Source: Zygnema cylindricum
Taxonomy: Eukaryota; Streptophyta; Zygnematophyceae; Zygnematales; Zygnemataceae
Assembly (NCBI GenBank): GCA_037447655.1
Contig: JBBHKE010003258.1
Span: 1 to 64,000 of the forward strand
Length of the DNA: 64,000 nucleotides
Reading direction: 5' to 3'
Below the pieces are notes generated by a model. The model was not told the origin of the DNA and did no database searches. It saw only the letters and a list, made by a program, of their open reading frames with translations. Position 1 is the first letter of the stretch. Each line of letters opens with the position of its first letter. The position numbers were made by a program, and so were the translations under genes. Positions 10,200 to 20,440 of the stretch are shown here, piece by piece.

Positions 10200-10917
10200 A
10201 AAGTTTGCGTACCCAATCTTAACCGGACTAAATTTGTTTTAACAAATCTTCGATTTTGTCACATGCGTGCAAGGAAAAATGCCGCGTCCTCATTTCCCAC
10301 TAACTACCATAAATCGCGAACCACTGCACTTGAACATACGGATGTGGTGGTCCCATCGCACAGTGGATCCTTTTATTTTTGCTTTCATTGACCGCCACTC
10401 GTTTTCACAGATTGTATCAATCGCCATGGTTCGACGCTTTGCACAATTTTGGAACTTAAAGGCGTTGTGGAAAATTTTTCCAACTGAATAAGGTCTTTTC
10501 AGTGACAACGGTTGTAATTTTTGTCCTACCAATTTTGAATTTCTCACCCAACATGGAATATCGCGTCACTTAATGACACCACAAACGCCACGACAAAACG
10601 CCATTGCAGAAAGGTACAATCGGACATTACATGACATATCATGCTCCATGTTGTACTTTTCTAATTTGCCTTATAAAATTTGGGCAAGGGCTGTCGTTTG
10701 CACAAATTATTTACTTAATCTTTGTCCCACTAATGCTTTACCCAAATTTATTCCAATGGAAGCGTGGTCCTTTGTCAAACCAGATATACGCCACCTTAGA
10801 ATCTTTGGATGTGAAGCGTGGTATAAAGACCTCCTCGAATCGGACAGCGAATTGGGTGCTCGCGCATTTTGTGGCATTTTCGTTGGGTACGCTGCAAATT
10901 CCAAAGCGTACCGTATC
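10200..10917 (+). pseudogene. C1 integrase, broken
   Basis: Integrase core remnants lie in two or three frames. They include an HTDVV block (first catalytic Asp, about 10340), then after a frameshift SDNGCNF (second catalytic Asp, about 10500) and QNAIAERYNRTL (third catalytic residue, Glu, about 10600), ending in the typical IFVGYAANSKAYRI block at 10917. The enzyme would insert the element cDNA into host DNA. The stop before SDNG and the frame changes inactivate it. Confidence 0.8.
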
Positions 10918-11480
10918 TAAAGTCTTTCTCAAAATTGCATCATCACCACCTAGGAAGTAACTTCCAACGAAACGCCACTTCTTCAAACCTTGTCACGTAT
11001 GCCTTTTTCTTCCCCTCTTCCCCCATTATCTAGTTTTCTTTCTCTCATCCTCTATGACCCTCTTCCTCTTAGCCTTCTCGTTCAATCTCTTCATCCATCA
11101 TACCTCACATACCTTACACCTTCCCACCCCTCTCTTCGTCATCCTCCCATAATTTTCCCTTCACCATCTTTGAGTCCCCCTCCTCCTCCATCTTCTCCTA
11201 CCCCCCTTGCTTTCTCGGCTGCTCCCATCACTTCTGCCAACCAATTAACCGCCTTTCCTCTCCATTCTGTCAGCAATTCCGAGGATACTACCTCCTCTCT
11301 CCCTCTTTTCTAAGATCAACCTCTTTTTGACAATCTTTACCCCACAATTCTTCCCTACTCACCTTCTCTTCGGCCTTTTCTTCCTTCGATCCTAAACCTC
11401 CCCCTTTTCCTAAGCCCTCTCTCTTACCTCGCCAAAACCCCGCACGCTCAACAGTTTCCCCTATTTGGCTTATTACCTCC
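10918..11480 (+). other. C1 integrase-RT linker, pyrimidine-rich
   Basis: Low-complexity Pro/Ser/Leu-rich linker between integrase and reverse transcriptase, rich in C and T. No domain is recognised. Such variable linkers are usual at this place in copia polyproteins; the antisense ORF at 11288 is a shadow. Confidence 0.5.
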
Positions 11481-12885
11481 ATAGGCCATGCCTCTCTTGC
11501 TTACGCTTACTCGGGTGGGGCCTTTGCCTCTCTTATTTCAGCCCGTCTCTCTCTCAAAACTGCCCTAAAACGTCATGATGCCTCCCTTTGGAAAATCGCC
11601 GCTGATGCCGAATTCTATGTCTTAATTTCCAACAAAACATGGAATCTAGTTCCCCTTCCCCTTAAAAGAAAAGCAATTGGCTCAAAATGGGTCTTCCGTG
11701 AAAAAAAAAAAGCTGATGGATCCGTGGACAATTACAAAGCTTGCTTGGTGGCAAAAGGATTTTCCCGAATCAAAAGTATAGATATCACTGAAACCTTTGC
11801 TCCAGTTGCACGTTTGATATCTATCCACACTTAACATGATTTCCATATTCATCAGATGGATGTTAAGAATGCATACTTAAATGGGATTTTGTCCGAAGAC
11901 ATTTACATGCATCAGCTTGAAGGATATATTTCCTCTCGAGTTTAACATTTGGGTTGCCATCTCATTAAAACAATGTATGGCTTAAACCAATCCCCTTGTG
12001 TGTGGAACCATACCATAGATGCCATTATGAGGAAAGAAGGATTTATTCGAATTGATGCAGATTTTTGAATATACTCTCGTGACTCTGGCACCTCGTTGAT
12101 CATTGTTGCCATCTTTGTTGATGATCTACTTATTGACATGGCCGATCTAGGTGAGCTCTTGTATTATTTGGGCATTCAAGTTTCTCGTAACTCCTTAACT
12201 CGCACCCTCTTTCTCTCTCACAAGATCATCATCTTTGATCTTTTGGAATGCTTTGGCATGGCAAACTGCTCCTCCCTTTTTACTCTTTTGGATGCCAATG
12301 CCCCTCTGCTCCCTTCCACTTACTCCATTCTCTCCCCATCCCTCCATGCCACTTACCGCTCGATGGTTGGGGTTGTTATGTACGCCATACAAGCCACCCG
12401 CCCTGACATTGCCACAACTATCACTATGCTCAATCAATTCCTCCAACATCCTTCCCATGATCATCTTGCCGCAGCCAAACTTGTCCTTCGTTATCTACAA
12501 GGCACTAAAACTCTTTGTCTCACATACTCTTCCTCTAGCTCTAGTGCTGTTATAGGTTTTGTGGATTCAGATTGGGCGCAAGGTGATCTTTCTTGACGTT
12601 CCACCATTGGCTCGTGCTTCTTTTTGGGCAATGGTCTTGTCTCTTGGTCATGCAGAAAGCAACCTACCACTACATGCTCTAGCACTTAGACGAAAAATAT
12701 GGTCGCTTGTCACGCCGCCAAGGAAGTTGTTTGGCTTCCCACTCTACTTTCCAATATTAGATTTCCCTGTTCGGCTCTTACTCCTATTTTTTTCCGATTC
12801 CCAAGGTGCCCTTGCTTTGATCCACAATCCTGTTCACCACAACAGGACGAAGTGTTGTAATTTGAAATATTTACTTCAGTAGATA
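11481..12885 (+). pseudogene. C1 reverse transcriptase and RNase H, broken
   Basis: RVT_2-type reverse transcriptase: KAIGSKWVFREKK (about 11670), the CLVAKGFSR block, HQMDVKNAYLNG (about 11855), MYGLNQSPCVWN (about 11971) and the catalytic box FVDDLLI (about 12114). RNase H-like blocks follow (ATRPDIATTI, SDWAQGD, then a shifted KNMVACHAAKEVVWL). There are several internal stops (about 11835, 11943, 12067 and 12593). It ends abruptly where the C2 LTR begins, so the RNase H C-terminus and the 3' LTR are lost. Confidence 0.8.
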
Positions 12886-12886
12886 A

Positions 12887-13982
12887 TGTTGTGAGAGGAA
12901 TCCAAAAGGACTTAGAATATTTTCTAAATAGTTTTGTGTAATACTTACCTATATTAGTGTTACACTAGCAGAAGTACAATCGAGTGTATAGTACCTCTAC
13001 AAGGACACGTGTCGACAAGAGAGGCGTATGCAAGTTTTACAGAGTAGCGCCGACATCTGATTACACGTGTCACGCAGTGGACGAGTGGATTCGCTAGATC
13101 AAACGAACGGAATGTTGACCGAATATTTCGGATATGAATGGTAAGATACCGATTATGATCATTGATTTTGAATCATGTCGACGGATGCGATTCACGTGGG
13201 ACCACAAATCACAAAGCATACTGAACGCACACAAGTGAATCAGACGGACGAGGACTAAGCCGAACATCCGGGAGAAGAATTGTGAGAGATCAAAAGTAAG
13301 TCGTCGATACGAACCAATTTGATGGACGCGATTAAAGTGGGGACCACAATAACTAAGTGTGTCGTAAGCACTCAAGGTGTCCATACCTCTGACCAACATT
13401 TATCTGGACTTTTATGATTAATGCTGACTAAGCGGCGGCAACATAAATTGTACGGACGTTATTTGTAAATATTTGGAAAACACATTGTTGGCGTTTAGTG
13501 CATTAGAATTTAGTGATAACACTGTTCATTTAATAGCAAGTAATAATTAGGGTTTTAAGGGTACTCGTGGTACAATGACGTACAAGATGTATAGTTTGTC
13601 GTAAGTCAGGATAGTACTATAGTACCACCATCCAAATTAGTGTGACCAGTAGATACACACCGTGAGTATATAGTTTAGGACTTGGGGAATTTTGTATCAT
13701 CTAGTTTTGGGATTATGACATTTTAAGGGCAGTTTTTGGGAAACTTCTAGACATCATATCTTATGGTTTACTACGTCATTTATGCTGCAATTTTGGGAAT
13801 TGTCAATTTACTTTGTTGTGTATCATTTTGGGATATTTGAGGTTTATCGGCCTTTTGAGTCATATTTTGTGTAAGCTGAAAGTTGGCTGTTGAATAGGTC
13901 CTTGATAATTTTTGTTGTTTTCCATGTCTACTTCCACTTCTACTGCTAGTTCTCCTCGTACAATTGTGGTTGTACAACAACA
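12887..13982 (+). mobile_element. C2 5' LTR (family B)
   Basis: Starts TGTTGTGAGA and ends ACAACA, directly before the primer-binding site. It contains a motif close to GCGATTCACGTGGGACCACA twice (about 13188 and 13328). The same motif pair is found in the solo LTR of this family at 55594-56912. The last bases hold a small inverted repeat GTACAA/TTGTAC. The gag ATG (13924) lies inside the LTR. Confidence 0.75.
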
Positions 13983-14870
13983 GGTTATGGGCCTTTCGTG
14001 GAGAATTCTTATCTTCAATAGCCAAAAGTATGCGTAATGGGCGGGGATGGTTGAATCTTCGTTTAAAACCGCTGACTTATTAGGGGTCTTCGATGGCTCC
14101 CTTGATGAAACAAATCCGAGTTGGGCGAAAAAGAATTCAATGGCAAGGAACAATCTAATTCTTTGTATTTCAGAAAATTTGGTCATGTCTTGACTGAAGA
14201 TGAAGAAGGCGAAAGAGATTTGGACATCACTACAATTTGCTTTTGAGAAAGCGAATGTCTAAGAGGAGCTCTTGGTGGCTGGAAAAATTTGGGGGTACAC
14301 ATACTTGGGGGGAACTATGGTCGAGTATTGCGACAACTTTCGTGCACTTATTGATGCACACTCTTTTGTTAGGGGGTCATTTCCGGAGTTTCAGTAGGCA
14401 GCTCTGCTTATTAGAGGACTTCCTAGTAGCATGAAAAGTATGTTTGCTCAGTTAAATAGTCATGATAAAGCTCGTTGGTCTTTTCAATTAGCATACAATC
14501 TTATATAAGAGGAAGAGTCTTATACTAAACTCCTTGAAGGAGAAGGAAAGGTTGAAGCTTTTGCCACAAACTTTGACAAACGAGCCCAGTTTAACAAGAA
14601 TTAGAATCACTTTAATCAGTTTAATCAGAGGCCAAATAGACAATCTTCTACTGCTTGTTTTTATTGTTTTGAGAAGGGTCATGGATACAGGTACTGTCTT
14701 AAGCTGAAAAAGGCTAATGAGATAGGTTTATAGAGGCCGGGTTGGCAGCGTTGGCAGCAAAGCCAATATCACAAAGGCTTTTTTGGAAATCCTACTTGTG
14801 GAAATGCTCTCTTTTCAGCTTCTACCAGATGAGTCTTTGAGCTTCAATGAGCAAGAGTAAGCGAAGTTAT
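13924..14870 (+). pseudogene. C2 gag with zinc knuckle, broken
   Basis: The ATG at 13924 lies inside the LTR and the first codons run through the primer-binding site. The reading continues with several stops (the first about 14035) through a Gag body with the block ADLLGVFDGSLDE, to a zinc knuckle CFYCFEKGHGYRYC (CX2CX4HX4C, about 14660-14700). A basic, Gln/Asn-rich stretch surrounds the knuckle, fitting RNA binding. The element cannot make full-length Gag. Confidence 0.75.
13983..13995 (+). promoter_or_regulatory. Half-tRNA primer-binding site of C2
   Basis: GGTTATGGGCC directly follows the LTR and is complementary to the anticodon stem-loop (GGCCCATAACC) of eukaryotic initiator tRNA-Met, the same site used by Drosophila copia. 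It is translated in the gag frame as part of QVMG. Confidence 0.75.
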
Positions 14871-15275
14871 TTGCTATGGCGGCAACAATAGAAGGTCCCA
14901 AAGATGCAGGATGGAACATGGACACGGGAGCATCGGCCCACATGTGTTGGAACAAGGCAACTTTTACAAATCTGCAGCAAACGCCTCCAAATAGTATATA
15001 CTATGCTTGTGGGATGAGTGTACAAACCTCAACTCACGGTGATGTATCTTTAATGGTAGATGTGGGGGGAATATCGGTAGAGAGAACTCTTCACAATATT
15101 GTGTATGTTCCAAACTTTAAAAATAATCTTTTCTCTACATCTTTAATCGAGAGCAAAGGCTTTAAAGTCATTATAAAATGAGGTAAACAAGACTTTAAAA
15201 ATAATATTTTCTATACATCTTTAATGGAGAGAAAAGGCTTTAAAGTCATTCTGTAATGAGGTAGACAAGTTGTTA
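14871..15275 (+). pseudogene. C2 aspartic protease, with tandem duplication
   Basis: A 101-codon open stretch from 14876 carries an intact retroviral-type aspartic protease motif WNMDTGASAHM (about 14912) and the conserved VYVPNFKNNLFS block near its end. Directly after it, about 80 bp is duplicated in tandem: the block encoding NNLFSTSLIESKGFKV occurs at about 15118 and again, diverged, at about 15200. The duplication breaks the frame to the pre-integrase region. The protease would cut the polyprotein inside the particle. Confidence 0.75.
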
Positions 15276-15330
15276 GCAAGAAAGGAAAAGTTGCAGCTAC
15301 AAAACTTGAAATGCTAGCAAAATATATCGG

Positions 15331-16334
15331 ATGGAAATGGTGGAATATATGGAAAATGATGTTCTCTACAACAGTGTCCAAAGTGATAATGAGTTGTGGC
15401 ATAAAAGATTAGGACACATGAATTATGATAGTCTAAAGAAAATGGTGAATACGGGAAAACTTGATGGAGTTTCTCTCATCTCTCATCCTATAAAATCATG
15501 TGATGGTTATTCACTTGGCAAGATCCAGAGATTGCCAATTCTATAGGAAACAGACCATTGATTGGAAAGAGTTCTGTAACTAATACATTTTGATGTTCTC
15601 GATCCTTCACAAGAGGATTCGGCTGGAGGCGTCAACTATATGGTCATATTTACAAACGACTACTCGAGGTACACCAAAGTTTACTTCATGCAAATAAAAG
15701 TGAAGTGTTTACTCACTTGAAGCATTACAAAGCGTGGGGGGAAAAGCTTCATGGAGTGCGAATATTGGTGCTGAGATCGAACAACGGGGGAGAACACATA
15801 TCAAAGGAATTCAAAGAATTTCTCCTTCAGGAAGGTATCAATCACAATCTTACAGTTCCATATACACTAGAACAGAATGGTGTTTCTGAAGGATTAAATA
15901 GGACAGTGACAAAGAGTGCTCGGCCCATGCTTGCAGATAAAGGGCTAGATTTGAAATTTTGGGGTGGAGCACTTAACTGTGCTGTTTATATTAAGAATAC
16001 AATTGCTTTTAGATCTGTTAGCACTACACCTTATGAGCTTTGGACAGGAGAAAAACCTGATGTTAGTCACTTTAAGATCTTTGGCAGCAAGTGCTTTATT
16101 CTAGCCACTTCACAAGATAGATGGAAAATGGAGGCTAAAGGCTTACTGGGGATTTTCATGGGGTATGATGATAATGCAAAAGGGTATAGGGTTTTTGTAT
16201 TTGAGAAACAGAAAGTTATTATCTCTAAGAATATTCAGATTAAAGATGAACAGGAGTCAGCTGAATTATTTAAAGTGCCAGATCAACCGGCAAAGGAAAA
16301 ACATGTATATGTTATGTTTCACCATACGCAGTGA
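15331..16334 (+). pseudogene. C2 pre-integrase domain and integrase, broken
   Basis: The GAG-pre-integrase block LWHKRLGHMNYDSLKKM (about 15390) supplies the His part of the HHCC finger. A stop near 15546 and a frameshift near 15700 separate it from the integrase core, which is open from 15705 to 16334. The second catalytic Asp is replaced (SNNGGEH, expected SDNGGE, about 15778). The third site reads EQNGVSEGLNRT and keeps its Glu. The C-terminal IFMGYDDNAKGYRVF block is intact. Confidence 0.8.
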
Positions 16335-16599
16335 GTCTACTTTCCACCAGCAAGTGGGACACCTCTTCCTTCATTTCCTCTGGTGCCTTCACAGGATTTT
16401 TCACCACAAGTTCCAACTCAGGCGGAAAGAATTGCTATACAGTCAGTACCAGCTCAATTTACAATTCAAACAAAGCAAAAAAATCAGAGGCTGCCGACAA
16501 TTTCAGCCTCATAATTTTCGGGGAGGAAGAGATCTAGCAGTCGTCTGCAAGCAAGTTTTTCTGTTTGCTTTTTCTGCAGCTACAGAGGAGCGTCTAAGG

Positions 16600-17530
16600 A
16601 TTTAGGATGCCTTTTCATCACTTGAGAGAAATCAGTGGATCGAGGCGGCAAACGATGAAATGAAGTCTATTATAGAGGCACAGACATGGGAGCTCGTGGA
16701 TTCCCTCCAAGGAGAAAAGCCATCGGCAGCAAATGGGTATTCAAGGTGAAGCTGAACCCGGAAAACACCATTGAAAGGTATAAGGCCAGACTAGTAGCCA
16801 AAGGGTACCATAAAAAAGAAGGTATTGACTTTGAAGAAACCTTCTCTCCTGTTGTGAGATTCCCCACTGTCAGAATTTTGCTAAGTCTAGCGGCTAAAGA
16901 GAATATGGAAATACATCAAATGGATATTAAAACGACCTTCTTGTATGGAGAGTTAGAAGAAACCATTTATATGAAGCAACCTGAAATGCATGTAGAAAAA
17001 GGAAAGGAAGAATTAGTGTGTAAATTGATGAAATCTTTGTATGGGCTAAAACAAGCCCGACGACAATGGAATTTGAAATTAGATGAGTTTTTGATTGGGC
17101 TAGGATTTAAGAGAATTAGCTCCCATCATTTTGTATATGTCTTACAAGGAGAGAATGGGATAGTATACAATGTTTTATATGTGGATAACCAACTATTAAT
17201 AAGTAAGTCAATGGATGAAATACACCGTATTAAAGTAGCTTTAAGGTTTAGGTTTGAGATGAAGGACCTCAGTGAGGCCAAGTATAACTTAGGTAAACAG
17301 GTAGAAAGAGACAAAAATAAAAGGCTGATTATGTTGACTCAGAAAGAAGCAATAGGTAACATGTTGGAAAGATTTGAAATGAAAGATGTAAAGGGATTTA
17401 TAACTCCTATGGAATTCAGGCAAAAATTGGAAGGAATGGATTCACATTAAGGTTTTATGGTGTGATAGAGTCTAGAGTCAGGGGAGGAGGAGTTTATGGC
17501 TTCAAAGCCATATAGACAGGTAGTTGAAAG
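16600..17530 (+). pseudogene. C2 reverse transcriptase, catalytic Asp lost
   Basis: The N-terminal part (NQWIEAANDEMKSI, about 16630) is one frame off the main ORF, which is open from 16686 to 17450. It carries [51 protein letters not shown] and the catalytic box. The box reads YVDN instead of YVDD (about 17179), which removes a metal-binding aspartate. After the stop at 17450 the frame changes and continues as FMASKPYRQVVES up to the solo LTR-D insertion. The best-preserved part of C2, but catalytically dead. Confidence 0.85.
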
Positions 17531-18839
17531 TGTTTTTCTTTGGTCTAAAATAGACCGCAGAAGCCACCCAAACTATCATGCAAAAAGCTAAGCGAAGCTA
17601 GGCCAATGAACAATCATTTGAAATGCATCCTCCATTTAACATGCAACAACTAAGGTTTGATGGAAAAATCAACATAAACAAACCTTAGGACAAATGCATA
17701 AATAATGCATATCAAACAAACATAAAATAACATAAATAAATAATAACAAAAAGAGTGCAATCTCACATAAACATTAGATAAACAAAAGTATATCAATAAA
17801 CATATTACTCAAATGCATGACCTAATCGGCAACCCTAAAAGTCTACATCTTCGGTCCCTACTTTTCTAAGCATTGATGATTTTTTCTAATGAAGCTCAAA
17901 TCTATATATACACTTGTGAGCTGTTAACAAATCACTAAGTGTCAAAATAACCAACGTAAATTACGTAACTGTCATTAAATCAAACTAATCGTAAACGTAC
18001 ACTTGAAAGTCAAGCAATCGTAAGCGTACACTTGTCTGCAAATACGACACATAAAGACACACAATTAAACTGTCGATATCCTCATTGATCACCTAAAATA
18101 TAACTATTTTAATCAACACTAAATCATTAATTCAAATAAGACAAAACATTGATGCTTCAAATATTTACACCGACGCATCCAAAAATCCGCGTCATAAGTG
18201 ACAACTTGCTTAGTCACTTGTCGATAAGTCCACGTAGTGAACCGACATCGCATATGTACGGTCCACTAGATAATGCGTCATTAAAGATAATGAGATCCCT
18301 TGAAAATATCGGTAGACGACATTCGCCCTCCACGTGTACCATGACCAACTTGCCGAAATCAATTCGTACGATCCAATTCTGTCCGTACCGAAATCACGTA
18401 CTTCGTCATAAATGCGCCTTGTCGCATTTAAGGTACACGTCATTTTCGATAAATGCATGTCGCAATAAGCAACAACTTAAAGTACACCTGTCAAATACGA
18501 CGCTCCGTACCAGCGGCGTCCCATGTAATAAATGTCACCTGTCGCATTATGTTTCGTACGTGCGACGTACAATTTTATGATTTTACATACTTCGAATATC
18601 ATACATCGGATCGTTTCGCGATCCGCCGTCCATTTCACTTTTGTATTCCGTATTATTCGTACGCTTCTTCGCGTCACTCAATTTGTAATTTACGTCACTT
18701 TAAATTCATTCGTACAATTACCCCCCAAACTACAAATCCATTCGAACCACCACAGTATATCACGTAAATGTATACGCACGAAACGTCGCGTGCGCACCAA
18801 ATTTCATGTACGCACGAAACTAAATCTTCAAAAACAACA
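17531..18839. mobile_element. Solo LTR, family D, inside the C2 RT/RNase H region
   Basis: Starts TGTTTTTCTT and ends AAAACAACA, with a perfect 5-bp duplication gaaag (17526-17530 and 18840-18844). Removing the insert and one copy of the duplication restores the frame: VVES joins [16 protein letters not shown]. At 1309 bp it is unlike family A or B; it is AT-rich on the left and CGTAC-rich on the right. No internal coding region or primer-binding site is present. The small overlapping ORFs at 18149-18861 are chance. Confidence 0.9.
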
Positions 18840-18844
18840 GAAAG

Positions 18845-19130
18845 TCTTATATATTTTATGAACTGTACGAGACCTGATATCGCAGCTGCTGTGGGGGTGG
18901 GGTCATAAATAGAAGTTTGCAGAATCCTAAATCCTAAAAAGGCAGACTGGGTAGCAGCAAAAAAAGGTGTTCACATATCTTGCAGGTACTCAAAATCTTA
19001 AGCTTGTACTCGGAGGAGGAGAAGTGAAAATACACACGTGGAGCGATGCTAGCTATGGGGACATGCCAAGCCGGAAATCTACAATTGGTTTTGTTCTTAT
19101 AATTGGAGATGGAACTTGCTACAAAAGGTT
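18845..19130 (+). pseudogene. C2 RNase H, N-terminal part
   Basis: Continuation of the C2 polyprotein beyond the solo LTR: YFMNCTRPDIAAAV, then in another frame FTYLAGTQNLKL and TWSDASYGDMPSRKSTIGF (about 19040-19095), which includes the first RNase H aspartate. Similarity fades after about 19130, before the conserved STMEAEYMA block. Confidence 0.75.
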
Positions 19131-19261
19131 ACATGTGTTTGCTTTAAAATTGATGACTGGGGTTAGAGGCAATGGCAATGGCTGCCTGGTTCTCACACCA
19201 GACAGACTAAGGACCTATTTGCATATACCGAAGTTCTTGTAAAATAGAGTTAACCCATAAG

Positions 19262-19313
19262 AGCTCATTGAGGGCAGAAGATGTTGCCATGTATTCTGAC
19301 TCTATTGTGGAAA
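19262..19313 (-). pseudogene. Inverted RNase H fragment
   Basis: Read on the minus strand, this short piece encodes STIESEYMATSSALNEL, the typical copia RNase H block that is missing from C2 just upstream on the plus strand. It marks a small inversion or a separate inverted copia remnant at the ruined 3' end of C2. Confidence 0.65.
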
Positions 19314-19585
19314 TGAAATCAGACAAATGCGAGAGTGCAGACACATATTTTTTTTTGTATTGAAAGAGATGTAATACAAAAATAGGAAAAAAAAGAAAAA
19401 AGTTGAATACAAAAGATCTTTGTCCTAGGTAACCTTTTGACCATAGTAGATCAAAGAGATTCGAACTGTCATTTCAACTAAGGGTCCTTTGCATGAAAGC
19501 TTAGAGGCGAGTTAGTTTCTTGATGCAAAGAGAGTCACGATGAAAGGGCAAAAAAGTCAAGACGAACGGTCACAAAAGTCAAGGT

Positions 19586-19588
<3 letters not shown>
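19314..19588. other. No recognised gene
   Basis: A/T-rich spacer between the end of C2 and R1. On the minus strand a B-box-like AGTTCGAATCT (about 19465) is visible, but no convincing A box or cloverleaf goes with it. Confidence 0.4.
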
Positions 19589-19632
<44 letters not shown>

Positions 19633-20440
19633 ACTCTCTCACTCTTTGATAGGATGGAACAGCGTCAAGGAGAAACGAAAATCAGATTGAGGAAAACGAT
19701 TACCTCTGAAAAAACAGGGATAGGAAGAGGGAGAGGGAAAGTGAGGAAGAGGGAAAGAGAAAGAGAGTGGGTAATGGAGCGGGTAAGGATGAAGGAGAGG
19801 CAAAGGGAGAGGAAGAAGGAGAGGCAGATCGATAGGGAGGTTAAGACGGAAAGGGAGAGTTGGACAGATGAAGATAAAGAGAACGATGAAGAGGAAGAAT
19901 GAAAGGGATGAGAAGGGAGAGAATTAGAGGGAAATGGAGAGGGAACTGGAGATGAAGAGGAAAACTGTCTTTTTCTCACATTTTATTTTTTGTTCGCAAT
20001 ACGTTTTGTCATTTAAAACTCTCTTTTTCTCACATTTTATTTTTTGTTCGCAGTACGTTTTGTCATCTATTTATCAGACCAATTCCTAAAATTTCTCTTT
20101 TGGTCATTAAACAAGTTTTTTTACACGTTTTTAACTATATTTTTGTTTTCTATTGTGTGTGTTTTTTAGATGAAGAGGAAAACTATCTTTTTCTCACATT
20201 TTATTTTTTGTTCGCAATACGTTTTGTCATCTAAAACTATCTTTTTCTCACATTTTATTGTTTGTTCGCAGTACGTTTTGTCATCTATTTATCAAACCAT
20301 TTCCTAAAATTTCTCTTTTCGTCATTAAACAATTTTTTTTACACGTTTTTAATTACATTTTTTTTTCTATTGTGTGTGTTTTTTTTTTCTTTCTGTGTCC
20401 AAACTTTCTCCAGTTTTTTTTCCTCAACTGTCCAGATTTA
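19589..20440. repeat. Repeat R1, copy 2 (unoccupied site of LTR-1)
   Basis: CT microsatellite (19589-19627), purine-rich block (19670-19970), then a block CTTTTTCTCACATTTTATT...GTTCGCA that is repeated in tandem four times between 19967 and 20275 at two spacings. It reads through, without an insert, the site occupied by LTR-1 in copy 1 (gaaagagaaagag, about 19750). The long ORFs here are Ser/Leu or Arg/Glu repeat translations. Confidence 0.7.

Larger units (their letters stand above)
6921..12886 (+). mobile_element. Degenerate Ty1/copia retrotransposon C1
   Basis: Order: 5' LTR (6921-7520 plus 8624-8625, interrupted by LTR-2), primer-binding-like site GGTTATAGGCTC (8629-8640), gag, zinc knuckle, protease, integrase, reverse transcriptase, RNase H. 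The IN-before-RT order is diagnostic of the copia superfamily. Many frameshifts and stops make it dead. It is cut off at 12886 by the 5' LTR of C2, so no 3' LTR is present. Confidence 0.85.
12887..19240 (+). mobile_element. Degenerate Ty1/copia retrotransposon C2 (LTR family B)
   Basis: 5' LTR, gag, protease, integrase, RT and part of RNase H in copia order. It is inserted into the RNase H end of C1 and is itself interrupted by solo LTR-D (17531-18839). The polyprotein has several stops and frameshifts. No 3' LTR is found: the RNase H part decays after about 19130 and an inverted RNase H piece lies beyond it, so the 3' end was lost by rearrangement. Confidence 0.85.

Noticed and set aside
18149-18861. 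Overlapping ORFs in solo LTR-D
   Set aside because: They lie in a solo LTR with defined ends, on both strands, without recognisable motifs.
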